A DNA stretch of 46,261 nucleotides from assembly GCA_012396115.1 (NCBI GenBank), contig JAAXOU010000004.1, positions 1-46,261 of the forward strand, read 5' to 3'. The stretch comes from Streptomyces somaliensis DSM 40738. GTDB taxonomy: Bacteria > Actinomycetota > Actinomycetes > Streptomycetales > Streptomycetaceae. The position numbers were made by a program, and so were the translations under genes. The first letter of the stretch is position 1. Every line of letters starts with the position of its first letter. The notes beneath the pieces were generated by a model. It was given only the letters and a program-made list of their open reading frames with translations, had not been told where the DNA came from and did no database searches. This document shows, piece by piece, positions 36,492 through 46,261 of this stretch.

Positions 36492-37628
36492 ATGACCGCG
36501 TTCAGCCCCCTGTCCATCGGCCCGCACACCGTGCAGCCGCCGGTGGTGCTCGCCCCGATGGCCGGTATCACCAACGCACCGTTCCGCACGCTCTGCCGCG
36601 AGTTCTCCGGCGGCAGGGGACTGTTCGTGAGCGAGATGATCACCACCCGGGCACTGGTCGAACGCAACGAGAAGACCATGCAGCTCGTCCACTTCGACGC
36701 CGCCGAGACACCGCGCTCGATCCAGCTGTACGGAGTGGACCCCGTCACGGTCGGCAAGGCCGTCCGCATGATCGTCGACGAGGACCTGGCGGACCACGTC
36801 GACCTGAACTTCGGCTGCCCCGTCCCCAAGGTCACCCGCAAGGGCGGCGGCTCGGCGCTGCCGTTCAAGCGGCCGCTGCTGCGGGCGATCCTCCACGAGG
36901 CGGTGGCCAACGCCGGGGACCTGCCGGTCACGATGAAGATGCGCAAGGGCATCGACGACGACCACATCACCTACCTCGACGCGGGCCGCATCGCCGTCGA
37001 GGAGGGCGTCACCGCGATCGCCCTGCACGGCCGCACCGCCGCCCAGCACTACGGGGGCACCGCCGACTGGGACGCGATCGCCCGGCTGAAGGAGCACGTC
37101 CCGGAGATACCGGTGCTCGGCAACGGCGACATCTGGTCCGCGGACGACGCGCTGCGGATGATGCGCGAGACCGGCTGCGACGGGGTCGTCGTGGGCCGCG
37201 GCTGCCTGGGCCGGCCCTGGCTGTTCGGGGACCTCGTGGCCGCCTTCGAGGGGACGGGCGCGACGGCGGAGCCCACCCTGCGCGAGGTCGCGGACGTCAT
37301 GCTGCGCCACGCCCGGCTGCTCGGCGAGTGGATCGGGGACGAGTCGCGGGGCGTCGTCGACTTCCGCAAGCACGTCGCCTGGTACCTGAAGGGCTTCGCC
37401 GTCGGGTCCGAGATGCGCAGGCGGCTGGCGGTCACCTCCTCCCTGGAGGAGCTGCGCGCTCAGCTGAGCGGGCTCGACCTGGACCAGCCGTGGCCGGCGG
37501 GCGCCGACGGGCCGCGGGGCCGTACGTCTGGGAACAACCGGGTCGTCCTGCCGGACGGCTGGCTGAAGGACCCCTACGACTGCGCCTCGGTGGGCGCGGA
37601 GGCGGAGTTGGACACGTCGGGGGGCTGA
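36492..37628 (+). CDS. dusB: tRNA-dihydrouridine synthase
   Basis: FMN enzyme reducing uridines in the tRNA D-loop; 378 residues. Visible: VVLAPMAGITNAPFRTLCRE, VSEMITTRALVE, IQLYGVDP, the catalytic-Cys motif LNFGCPVPKVTRKGGGSAL, TMKMRKGIDDDH, ALHGRTAAQHYGG and GNGDIWSADDA. ATG 36492 is chosen over 36483: GACAAT (36479-36484) is 7 nt before it and overlaps the other codon, so the mRNA is probably leaderless. Confidence 0.95.
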   Translation: MTAFSPLSIGPHTVQPPVVLAPMAGITNAPFRTLCREFSGGRGLFVSEMITTRALVERNEKTMQLVHFDAAETPRSIQLYGVDPVTVGKAVRMIVDEDLADHVDLNFGCPVPKVTRKGGGSALPFKRPLLRAILHEAVANAGDLPVTMKMRKGIDDDHITYLDAGRIAVEEGVTAIALHGRTAAQHYGGTADWDAIARLKEHVPEIPVLGNGDIWSADDALRMMRETGCDGVVVGRGCLGRPWLFGDLVAAFEGTGATAEPTLREVADVMLRHARLLGEWIGDESRGVVDFRKHVAWYLKGFAVGSEMRRRLAVTSSLEELRAQLSGLDLDQPWPAGADGPRGRTSGNNRVVLPDGWLKDPYDCASVGAEAELDTSGG

Positions 37629-37712
37629 GCCGCAGGGGAACTCCAGGCGTCCGGATCATGGACTCGCGGGTTCGAGAGGAGCGTGATTCTCGCCACCCCT
37701 GATCGCGTGCAT

Positions 37713-37737
37713 GCTCAGATGAGCGATGTGTGGGCGG
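37713..37737 (+). repeat. Element A, copy 1
   Basis: Begins GCTCAGATGAGCGAT, an inverted repeat GCTCA-GA-TGAGC with a GAT tail, and ends TGGGC-G-G. It matches copy 2 (37814-37838) at 21 of 25 positions. Confidence 0.75.
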
Positions 37738-37750
37738 CTGCACTTCTCAA

Positions 37751-37773
37751 AGGGTGGCACTCAGTGCCACCCT
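37751..37773. terminator. Hairpin between the A elements
   Basis: Perfect 10-bp stem AGGGTGGCAC (37751-37760) / GTGCCACCCT (37764-37773) with a TCA loop. It is 122 nt after the dusB stop, so it could be its terminator, or a 23-bp palindromic protein site. Confidence 0.5.
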
Positions 37774-37779
37774 ATCTGC

Positions 37780-37794
37780 CTTCACATGGTGAAG
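37780..37794. repeat. Element B, copy 1 (CTTCA-N5-TGAAG)
   Basis: CTTCA (37780-37784), 5-nt spacer CATGG, TGAAG (37790-37794). The same inverted repeat with a different spacer occurs at 37854-37868. Confidence 0.55.
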
Positions 37795-37813
37795 TCATAT
37801 GTGAGAGGTGGTC

Positions 37814-37838
37814 GCTCAGATGAGCGATACTTGGGCAG
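37814..37838 (+). repeat. Element A, copy 2
   Basis: Here the inverted repeat is one base longer on each side (CGCTCA-GA-TGAGCG, 37813-37826). It is followed by ATACTTGGGCAG, which includes a TACT-type -10-like sequence. Confidence 0.75.
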
Positions 37839-37853
37839 TTTTTGACCATGGCG

Positions 37854-37868
37854 CTTCAAGGGGTGAAG
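37854..37868. repeat. Element B, copy 2 (CTTCA-N5-TGAAG)
   Basis: CTTCA (37854-37858), spacer AGGGG, TGAAG (37864-37868), 15 nt after element A copy 2. Confidence 0.55.
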
Positions 37869-38028
37869 TGTTTACGCCTCCGGGAGCAATCATCACGTAA
37901 CTTTCGATCTGCTGGCGGACGGGTGGTTAAGGCCGTACGACGGGTAGGCGTACCTCCCCAGACGCCTTCGATCTGGGTATGTTCCTCGCCGTCAGGGCAG
38001 CCACGTCGTCCTCGAGGAGTCGAGACCC

Positions 38029-40740
<2,712 letters not shown>

Positions 40741-40845
40741 CCCTCCCGGCCCCGCCGCGGCGCCCCCGCGGCGAGGCCCCGCGTGCACCGGGGCCGCCGC
40801 CCGTCACCGGCCCTCACCGGTCGGCGGCGGCCCCGGGTGGAAAAG

Positions 40846-40885
40846 CACGGGGCGGGCGCCTCCGCGCGGAGACGCCCGCCCCGTG
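40846..40885 (+). terminator. ppdK terminator
   Basis: 13-bp stem CACGGGGCGGGCG (40846-40858) / CGCCCGCCCCGTG (40873-40885); flanking GGAAAA and GTTTCC extend the pairing imperfectly. It is about 105 nt after the ppdK stop. Confidence 0.8.
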
Positions 40886-41317
40886 GTGTTTCCGCGCCGT
40901 TCGCCCTCCGGGGGGAGGGGTGTTCCCCCGGATTAAGGCCGGTGGAATTCCGTCCCGGTCGTAAGGGCGGACCGTTTACGGGAGGTGGACGGTACGTCGA
41001 TTGCACCGCTCCGTCCAGCAAACAAACGGCGGAGCGCGGCCACCGGATCCCCACCCGCCGACCGCGCCCCATTACCCCTGCCGGACGGGAGAGCCGTAAC
41101 CTCTCAGTCCCGCCGCCGGGCGCGGGAAGCCCCCCACGGTCTTCCGACGCGCCACCTCGGTCCTGAAGGTTTTCCGCCCGACGGCGTACAGCTTTTCGGT
41201 TCTCGGCCGTCTGCCGCGATGCGTTTCAACTGTGGCTGAAATGCCGTGGTAACAACCTGTGATGGCGTGCATACTCCTCTGTGGGAGGTGATTGCGCATG
41301 CAACAGGTGGGGGTTCA
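40886..41317. other. Non-coding region upstream of the ArsR-like regulator
   Basis: 432 nt without a convincing gene; the small ORF at 40985-41239 has no family resemblance. CATACT (41270-41275) is a plausible -10. A perfect GGGAGGTG (41283-41290) stands 7 nt before ATG 41298, which opens a 60-codon frame out of phase with the regulator; it could be an upstream ORF or chance. Confidence 0.5.
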
Positions 41318-42349
41318 GTGCTTCGCATACATTTCACCGACGCGGACCTCGCGGGCGTCCGCATGGCGGCCCGCCCGGACGCGTTGTGGGAAACGGTCCT
41401 CAGCTTCCACCGCCTGCGGGACCGGCGGGGCGCCCCGGTCTACGGGGAATGGCGCTCCGAGGCCCGGGCGCGGCTGAACGGCGAGACGCGCCTGCTGGCG
41501 GCACTGATCCCCGTGCGCGGGTACTTCCCGGACTTCCTGACCCCGCCGGAGGGCCTCCAGGGCCTGGAGGCGGGCCTGGAGGCGGTACGCGCCACACCGC
41601 CCGCCCGCATCCGCGCGGAGCTGTCCCTGCTCGCCTCCGAGCGCGCGGCCGGTGCCTCCCGGCCCTCCTGGACGGCGGCCCTCGCCGAAGGGCGCCGGGA
41701 GCCCCTCGACCGGCTCCTGGGGGCGCTGCGCGGCTACCACCGGGCGGCCGTCGAACCGTACTGGACCTCCATCCAGGCGCTGGTGGAGGCGGACCGGGCG
41801 GCGCGCGGCCGGGCGCTGCTCGACGGCGGAACCGAGGAGCTGCTGGCGTCCCTGCCGCCGGTGCTCCGCTGGCGCGCGCCCGTCCTGGAGGCGGACTACC
41901 CGGTCGACCGCGACGTGCGGCTCGGCGGCCGCGGCCTGCTGCTCCAGCCCTCGTACTTCTGCCGCGGCACGGCCGTGACGTACCGGGACCCCGGGCTCCC
42001 CCCGGTCCTCGTCTACCCGGCGGCGCACGCGGAGGTCCACGGCACGGCCGGCGACCCGGGCGGGGCGCCGCTGGGCCGGCTGGTGGGCCACACCCGCTCC
42101 GCCGTCCTCAGGGCCATCGGACAGGGCGGCACGACCAGCGAGCTGGCGCGCCGGGCGGGGGTGTCGCTCGCCTCGGCGAGCCAGCACGCGGGCGTCCTGC
42201 GCGACGCGGGCCTGGTGCTGACCCTGCGCCAGGGCAGCTCGGTGCTGCACACCCTGACGCCACTGGGCGCCGCCCTGCTGCACGGCGGCGCCCAGCCGGT
42301 ACGGGAGGAGACCGCTACGCGCGGAACGGCCCCGTCACCTCGTAGGTGA
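41318..42349 (+). CDS. ArsR-family winged-helix regulator with DUF5937-like N-terminal domain
   Basis: A 343-residue transcription factor. The N-terminal domain starts LRIHFTDADLAGVRMAARPD and LWETVLSFHRLRDRRG, as in Streptomyces ArsR proteins with DUF5937. The C-terminal winged helix (about residues 255-325) has RLVGHTRSAVLRAIGQGGTT and ELARRAGVSLASASQHAGVL. No metal-binding Cys cluster is visible, so arsenic sensing is not implied. GTG 41318 has AGGTGGGGG just upstream. The 3' end overlaps the convergent DUF839 gene by 35 nt. Confidence 0.82.
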   Translation: MLRIHFTDADLAGVRMAARPDALWETVLSFHRLRDRRGAPVYGEWRSEARARLNGETRLLAALIPVRGYFPDFLTPPEGLQGLEAGLEAVRATPPARIRAELSLLASERAAGASRPSWTAALAEGRREPLDRLLGALRGYHRAAVEPYWTSIQALVEADRAARGRALLDGGTEELLASLPPVLRWRAPVLEADYPVDRDVRLGGRGLLLQPSYFCRGTAVTYRDPGLPPVLVYPAAHAEVHGTAGDPGGAPLGRLVGHTRSAVLRAIGQGGTTSELARRAGVSLASASQHAGVLRDAGLVLTLRQGSSVLHTLTPLGAALLHGGAQPVREETATRGTAPSPRR

Positions 42350-43472
42350 TGCCGCCGGACGAGCTGCCCGTGGTGCCGCGCTGGCTGGAGAAGTACAGCC
42401 GCTTGCCGTCGGGGGAGAACGCCGGGCCGCAGATCTCCGACGAGGACTGGTTGAGGATCCGCACGAACGGCGCGACCACGTCGGCCGGGGTGATGATGCA
42501 GATCTCCATGTTGCCGCCGTCCTCGGCGACGTACAGGTCGCCGGAGGAGGCACCGGTGATGTTGTCGACGCCGGTCAGCGGGGCGGTGCCGGAGACCAGC
42601 GAGTCGTCGTAGTCGAGCTCGTAGGTGCTGGACGCCAGGTTGACCCGCCACACGCGGTTGTCGCCCTTGGTGGTGAACCAGACCGTGTCGTTGGCGTAGT
42701 GGCAGCCCTCCCCGCCGTTGAACAGCTTGGCGCCGGTCACCTGGTCGCGGGTGGGGGTGGGGGAGCCGTCGGGGTCCGGCACGGTCGCCCAGGTGAAGGA
42801 GCCCGACGTGGCCGTGCCGGCCTTGAGCACCTGCAGCGTCCCCGAGGACAGGTCGCCCCAGGTGGTGGGGACGAAGCGGTAGAAGCAGCCGTCCGAGGCG
42901 TCCTCCGTGAGGTAGATCACCTTGCGGACCGGGTCGGCCGCGGCGGCCTCGTGGTTGAAGCGGCCCATCGCGTCGCGGCGCACGGCGGGCTTCACGCCCC
43001 ACGGGTCGGTCTCGTAGACGTAGCCCGTGCTGACCTCCTCGCAGGACAGCCAGGTGTTCCACGGGGTGGCGCCGCCCGCGCAGTTGCGGTTGGTGTTGGA
43101 CAGGATGCGGTAGGCGCCGGTGATCCCGCCGGAGGAGTTGAAGCGGATGGCGCTCGCGCCGCCGGTGCTGGATATCTCGGAGTTGGAGACGTAGATCCAG
43201 CCGGTGCCGTCGGCGAAGCAGGCGCCGCCGTCGGGGGCCGCGTGCCACACGTAGGAGGTGGAGCCGACCTGCTGGCCGGAGCGGGCGACGACCCGGCTGG
43301 TGAAGCCGGCCGGGAGCTGGATGCCGTTCGCGTCGGCGGTGCCGAGGGGGCCGTAGGGGCCGGTACCGGGCTGGGCGGGGGCGGCGTAGGCCGCACCGCG
43401 CATCATCGTGTAGCCGAAGGCCGCGGCCGCGCCGCCCGCGACCGCTCCGCGCAGGAAACTACGTCGTTCCAC
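42315..43472 (-). CDS. Tat-exported DUF839 (PhoX-like) protein
   Basis: A 385-residue secreted protein. A twin-arginine signal (ERRSFLRGAVAGGAAAAFGY) ends near AAYAAPA. The mature part is a beta-propeller-like DUF839 protein: TSYVWHAAPDGGACF, GGATPWNTWLSCEE, GRFNHEAAAADP, YLTEDASDGCFYRFVPT and ICGPAFSPDGKRLYFSSQRG. PhoX alkaline phosphatases belong to DUF839, and WNTWLSCEE plus the H/E residues fit its metal sites; phosphatase activity is inferred. GTG 43472 has TGGAG upstream. I see no clear PHO box before it. The stop lies inside the convergent regulator gene. Confidence 0.85.
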   Translation of the reverse strand: MERRSFLRGAVAGGAAAAFGYTMMRGAAYAAPAQPGTGPYGPLGTADANGIQLPAGFTSRVVARSGQQVGSTSYVWHAAPDGGACFADGTGWIYVSNSEISSTGGASAIRFNSSGGITGAYRILSNTNRNCAGGATPWNTWLSCEEVSTGYVYETDPWGVKPAVRRDAMGRFNHEAAAADPVRKVIYLTEDASDGCFYRFVPTTWGDLSSGTLQVLKAGTATSGSFTWATVPDPDGSPTPTRDQVTGAKLFNGGEGCHYANDTVWFTTKGDNRVWRVNLASSTYELDYDDSLVSGTAPLTGVDNITGASSGDLYVAEDGGNMEICIITPADVVAPFVRILNQSSSEICGPAFSPDGKRLYFSSQRGTTGSSSGGITYEVTGPFRA

Positions 43473-43835
43473 TTCATCACTCCACTGGGGTGGTGACCGC
43501 CCCGCCGCACCGGTCGGCGACGGGGTCGCGCGCTGCCGGAACCTAGGAGTCCCGGATTGCCGGTGCGACAACGAGCGGTGAAGAGAAGGCGGAGTCAGGG
43601 GGGCGCCTGCCCCGCGGCGCCCGGAGGCCCGGTCAGCGGTACCCGCCCGGGCGGCGGCCGGGGGTGCCCGGGGGCGCCCAAGGGCCTCAGGGGGCGCCCG
43701 GGGGACGGAGCGGGCGCCCGCGGACGGACCGCCCCGGGGCGGGGGACGAGGGGTCCGCGTGGCGGCGATGAGTTCCGCCGGGCCCGGCGGTCTACTTCTC
43801 CGCAAGGCCAGCCACACCGGATGGAGAGAACCGCC
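43473..43835. other. Divergent intergenic region, DUF839 / VOC genes
   Basis: 363 nt. On the minus strand TAGGTT near 43545 is a possible -10 for the DUF839 gene. The right part is G/C-rich with no convincing ORF. GGAGAG (43823-43828) is the ribosome site of the VOC gene. Confidence 0.4.
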
Positions 43836-44267
43836 ATGGAACAGATGATCTTCGTGAACCTGCCGGTCAGGGACCTCGACGCCGCCAAGCGCTTCTGGAC
43901 GGAGCTCGGCTACTCCTTCAACCCGCAGTTCACCGACGAGAACGCCGCCTGCCTGGTCTTCAGCGACACCATCTTCGCGATGCTGCTGACGGAGCCCTTC
44001 TTCAAGAACTTCACGAAGAAGGACATCGTCGACGCGTCCTCCGCCACCGAGACCATCATCGCGCTGAGCGCCGAGAGCCGCGCCAGGGTGGACGAACTCG
44101 TCGACAGGGCGCTGGCCGTCGGCGGGACCCCCGCCAACGAGACCCAGGAGTACGGCGACTTCATGTACAGCCGCTCCTTCCAGGACCCCGACCGGCACAT
44201 CTGGGAGGTCGTGTGGATGGACGTCGAGAAGGCGCAGGAGCAGAAGCAGGACGCCGCGCAGGGCTGA
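43836..44267 (+). CDS. VOC superfamily protein (glyoxalase/bleomycin-resistance fold)
   Basis: A 143-residue single-module VOC protein: FVNLPVRDLDAAKRFWTELG at the N-terminus, CLVFSDTIFAMLLTEPFFKN in the middle and QDPDRHIWEVVWMDVE at the C-terminus. The HIWEV motif supplies His/Glu-type metal ligands; the substrate is unknown. Related proteins are often annotated as glyoxalases or extradiol dioxygenases without proof. ATG 43836 has GGAGAGAA at about 7-nt spacing. Confidence 0.85.
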   Translation: MEQMIFVNLPVRDLDAAKRFWTELGYSFNPQFTDENAACLVFSDTIFAMLLTEPFFKNFTKKDIVDASSATETIIALSAESRARVDELVDRALAVGGTPANETQEYGDFMYSRSFQDPDRHIWEVVWMDVEKAQEQKQDAAQG

Positions 44268-44567
44268 GCCGGGCGCGCGCGGAACCGACCGGACCGCCGG
44301 TCCGCGCCCACCGGTGCCGGGCCGCGCCCGGGAGGAGCGCATCGAAGTCGAGCGGGGCGCGTGCACCCGACGGGGCTCCGCCGGGCACGTGCCCCAGCGG
44401 CCGGCGGGGCGCGGGAAGCCGTCGCCGGCGCGGACCGGCACCGGTCCGCGCGGGAGCGCTTCCCGCCGGAGGCCGCTCCCGGCGCCCCGGCGCCGCGGTG
44501 ACGGGGCACCGGCCGGAACGGCACGGGGGCCGGACGGGGCGGGAGGGGCGGCGCATAGGGTCGGGGC
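44268..44567. other. Intergenic region, VOC to TSUP genes
   Basis: 300 nt, very G/C-rich. GGACC-GCC-GGTCC near 44300 could terminate the VOC gene. The frame at 44314-44586 is low-complexity and not supported. At the right end TAGGGT (44556-44561) is the likely -10 for the transporter gene. Confidence 0.45.
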
Positions 44568-45344
44568 GTGCCCGACATACCGCTGACCGCCCTGGTACTG
44601 CTCTGCCTCGCCGCGCTGCTGGCGGGCTGGATCGACGCGGTCGTGGGCGGGGGCGGGCTGCTGCTCCTGCCCGCGCTGCTGCTGGGCGTGCCGCAGGTGC
44701 CGGCCGTCCAGTGCCTCGGGACGAACAAGGCGGTGGGGATCGTCGGCACGACCGGCGCGGCCGTGACGTACGCGCGCGCGGCGCCCGTGCCGGTCGCGAC
44801 GGCGGTCCGGATCGGGCTGGCGGCGCTCGCCGGATCGATGGGCGGGGCGCTCCTGGCGGCCGGTGTGGACAACCGGGTGCTGCGCCCGGTGATCCTCGCG
44901 GTACTGCTGGGCGTCGCGGCGTTCGTGCTGCTGCGGCCGTCGTTCGGGGCGGGGGCGGCACCCGGCCCGGTGCGGCGGGCCCGCGTCGTCGCGGCGGTCG
45001 TGCTGGTGGGCGGCGGGCTGGGCTTCTACGACGGGCTGTTCGGGCCCGGCACCGGCACGTTCCTGGTGTTGGCGCTCACCGCGGCGCTGCGCCTGGACCT
45101 GGTGACCGCGTCGGCCACCGCCAAGGTCGTCAACGTCTGCACCAACGGGGGCGCGCTGGCCGTGTTCGCGTACCAGGGGAGCGTGCTGTGGCGGCTGGCG
45201 GCGCTGATGGCGGTGTTCAACCTGGCGGGCGGGACGCTGGGGGCGCGGACGGCGCTGCGCCGGGGCACGGGGTTCGTGCGCGGGGTGCTGCTGGTCGTGG
45301 TGTTCTCGCTCGTCGCGAAACTGGCGCTCGACCAGTGGGCGTGA
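44568..45344 (+). CDS. TSUP family membrane transporter (TauE/SafE-like)
   Basis: A 258-residue membrane protein with about eight hydrophobic segments. Family features: AGWIDAVVGGGGLLLLPALL near the N-terminus, QCLGTNKAVGIVGTTGAAV, and the internal repeat LGFYDGLFGPGTGTFLV followed by ATAKVVNVCTNGGALAVF. TSUP proteins export sulfite, sulfoacetate or other organic anions; the substrate here cannot be told. GTG 44568 has TAGGGT 6 nt upstream, consistent with a leaderless message. It converges on the sortase gene with 22 nt between stops. Confidence 0.9.
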   Translation: MPDIPLTALVLLCLAALLAGWIDAVVGGGGLLLLPALLLGVPQVPAVQCLGTNKAVGIVGTTGAAVTYARAAPVPVATAVRIGLAALAGSMGGALLAAGVDNRVLRPVILAVLLGVAAFVLLRPSFGAGAAPGPVRRARVVAAVVLVGGGLGFYDGLFGPGTGTFLVLALTAALRLDLVTASATAKVVNVCTNGGALAVFAYQGSVLWRLAALMAVFNLAGGTLGARTALRRGTGFVRGVLLVVVFSLVAKLALDQWA

Positions 45345-45366
45345 GGGCGCCGCGGTCCGGCGCCGG

Positions 45367-46002
45367 TCAGTACGCACCGACGAGGTGGGCGTACGCGACG
45401 ACGTTGCCCTGGTAGCCGGTCTTCGGCGAGAAGCCGCCGCCGCAGGTGATGACCCGCAGCTCGGCGTGGTCGGACGGGCCGTACACCTTGTCGTCGGGGA
45501 AGTCGTCGTTGTCGTACACCTCGACGGCGTCGACGGCGAACACGGCGGTCCGCCCGTCCCGGCGGGCCACCTCGACGCGGTCGCCCTTCTTCAGCGCGCC
45601 CAGCGCGTAGAACACGGCGGGGCCCTCGTCGGTGTCGACGTGGCCTGCCATGATCGCCGTACCGCGGGCGCCGGGCGGGGTGCCGCCCTCGTACCAGCCG
45701 GCCACGTTGCGGTCCTCCGCCGGCGGCACCTCCAGGCTGCCGTCGGGAGCCAGGCCGAGCCCGACGACGGGCGCGTCGACGCCGATGCGGGGGACGCGGA
45801 CCCGCGCCGGCGCCGACGGCGGCATCGGCTCGGCGGCCGCGGGGGTGTGCCAGCCGGGTCCGGCCGCGAACGCCTCGGAGGCGGAGGGCAGGGGCGGCCT
45901 CCCCTCGCCGGAGCCGCTCTGCACCAGCCACAGGCCGACGCAGGCGGCGACGGCTATGCCCCAGCCCTTGCCGGGGGCCTTGGTCTCGGTGGGACTGCTC
46001 AT
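45367..46002 (-). CDS. Class F-type sortase
   Basis: A 211-residue membrane-anchored transpeptidase-fold protein. One hydrophobic segment (GIAVAACVGLWLVQSG) follows a short cytoplasmic N-terminus, then a Pro/Ala linker, then the sortase domain: RVRVPRIGVDAPVVGLGLAP, catalytic His in IMAGHVDTDEG (about residue 119), catalytic Cys in LRVITCGGGF. The expected downstream Arg is not evident (KTGYQGNVVAYAHL). No sorting-signal (LPxTG-like) substrate is seen nearby. ATG 46002 has GGAGG at 6-nt spacing. The helicase fragment lies immediately upstream on the same strand. Confidence 0.88.
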   Translation of the reverse strand: MSSPTETKAPGKGWGIAVAACVGLWLVQSGSGEGRPPLPSASEAFAAGPGWHTPAAAEPMPPSAPARVRVPRIGVDAPVVGLGLAPDGSLEVPPAEDRNVAGWYEGGTPPGARGTAIMAGHVDTDEGPAVFYALGALKKGDRVEVARRDGRTAVFAVDAVEVYDNDDFPDDKVYGPSDHAELRVITCGGGFSPKTGYQGNVVAYAHLVGAY

Positions 46003-46261
46003 GGGGGGACCTCCGGGTGCCGGGCCTCCCCGCGGGGAGGGGCCGTGCCGGAGGGTCCCCGCGGAGGAGGGGCCCCGCCCCCGTCGCGGTCTCGGGGCCA
46101 CGCGGCGGGGGCGGGGAGTCGGGGGCGGGCGACCACCCGTCCTCCTGCGGAGCGGCCGCCGCGATCTGGCCCAGCACGTCGATGAGCTGCTTGCACCAGC
46201 GGACGAAGTCGCCGGCCGGCATCTCCGCCTCGCGCAGCACCTCGTCGAGGCCCTTCCCGGA
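46003..46261 (-). pseudogene. 3' end of Ski2-like DEAD/DEAH RNA helicase, C-terminus apparently lost
   Basis: The minus strand enters the window in a frame reading GKGLDEVLREAEMPAGDFVR then WCKQLIDVLGQIAAAAPQE (46261 to 46142). This is the near-terminal signature of actinobacterial HelY/Ski2-like RNA helicases. In homologues I recall this is followed by about 25-30 more residues ending in a RGVVAYS-like motif. Here none of the three frames shows that ending. The frame instead becomes Pro-rich and stays open through the sortase gene to 45026. The gene body is upstream of the window. The 46003 limit is arbitrary. Confidence 0.6.

Larger units (their letters stand above)
37629..38028. other. Repeat-bearing, lower-GC intergenic region upstream of ppdK
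   Basis: 400 nt with visibly lower GC than its neighbours. It contains two near-identical 25-nt elements (37713, 37814), a 10-bp hairpin (37751-37773), two CTTCA-N5-TGAAG inverted repeats (37780, 37854), a longer TCACAT/ATGTGA inverted repeat (37782-37804), and TATGTT (37978-37983), a likely ppdK -10. GAGGAG (38014-38019) is the ppdK ribosome site. I find no credible ORF or tRNA. Confidence 0.7.

Noticed and set aside
37655..37700. tRNA-like phrase GGGTTCGAG followed by CGCCACCCC near 37663-37698, suggesting a tRNA remnant or attachment site
   Set aside because: The bases after the T-loop-like GTTCGA do not pair with those before it, and no acceptor, D or anticodon arm can be built. The GAGA/TCTC pairing there explains the resemblance.
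40985..41239. 84-codon ORF between ppdK and the ArsR-like gene
   Set aside because: Low-complexity composition, no ribosome site, no family resemblance and it crosses stretches of ordinary intergenic composition.
43473..43560. PHO box (tandem GTTCACC repeats) before the PhoX-like gene
   Set aside because: Only a single CTTCACC-like half is present on the minus strand, with no 11-nt-spaced repeat.
44314..44586. 90-codon ORF before the TSUP gene
   Set aside because: Arg/Gly/Pro-rich translation typical of chance frames in GC-rich DNA; it runs over the TSUP promoter and start.

Overview
The window is high-GC actinobacterial DNA, most likely from a Streptomyces or close relative. The evidence is strong third-position G/C bias in every gene, frequent GTG starts, and a housekeeping gene order I recognise from Streptomyces: comEA-comEC, holA, rpsT/lepA, hemW, hrcA-dnaJ, rsmE, phoH-ybeY-corC-era, leuA, recO-uppS, zur/znu, glyS, dusB, ppdK. 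I support 44 protein-coding features, including an 18-codon leader ORF and two genes cut by the window ends. I see no tRNA, rRNA, CRISPR array, prophage or insertion sequence.

Layout. 1-5.3 kb: DNA-uptake genes comEA (cut) and comEC, a flavin-family oxidoreductase antisense to the comEC tail, a small acidic protein and holA. 5.4-11.3 kb: rpsT divergent from lepA, a long-chain acyl-CoA ligase and hemW. 11.3-12.9 kb: two leftward genes (DUF3097 and a metallo-beta-lactamase-fold protein). 12.9-23.8 kb: a rightward block, starting with CIRCE-controlled hrcA-dnaJ, then nitronate monooxygenase-rsmE, HIT, RNase Z, phoH-ybeY-corC, a lipoprotein, a degenerate cytidine-deaminase-like protein and era. 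23.8-25.2 kb: a leftward two-gene operon of a protealysin-like M4 protease and its emfourin-type inhibitor. 25.3-28.2 kb: leuA behind a leucine leader peptide and candidate pseudoknot, then a zinc-ribbon/TerB protein. 28.3-31.6 kb: leftward ferredoxin reductase, then rightward recO-uppS. 31.6-34.9 kb: a leftward zinc-uptake operon znuA-znuC-znuB-zur with two Zur-box-like sites. 35-40.7 kb: glyS, dusB, an unusual repeat-bearing 400-nt non-coding stretch, and ppdK. 41-46.3 kb: less conserved accessory genes: an ArsR-like regulator, a Tat-exported DUF839/PhoX-like protein, a VOC protein, a TSUP transporter, a sortase and the 3' end of an RNA helicase that appears to lack its normal C-terminus.

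Themes. Eleven genes have no Shine-Dalgarno sequence but carry an nAnnnT -10-like hexamer 6-7 nt before the start codon, so they are probably leaderless. This settles several start codons. Control elements visible in the DNA include CIRCE, paired Zur boxes, the leu leader, palindromes in three promoters and a duplicated two-motif operator-like array before ppdK. That array is the structure I can least explain. The emfourin/protease pair, the leu leader pseudoknot and the ppdK upstream array are the best candidates for a second look.
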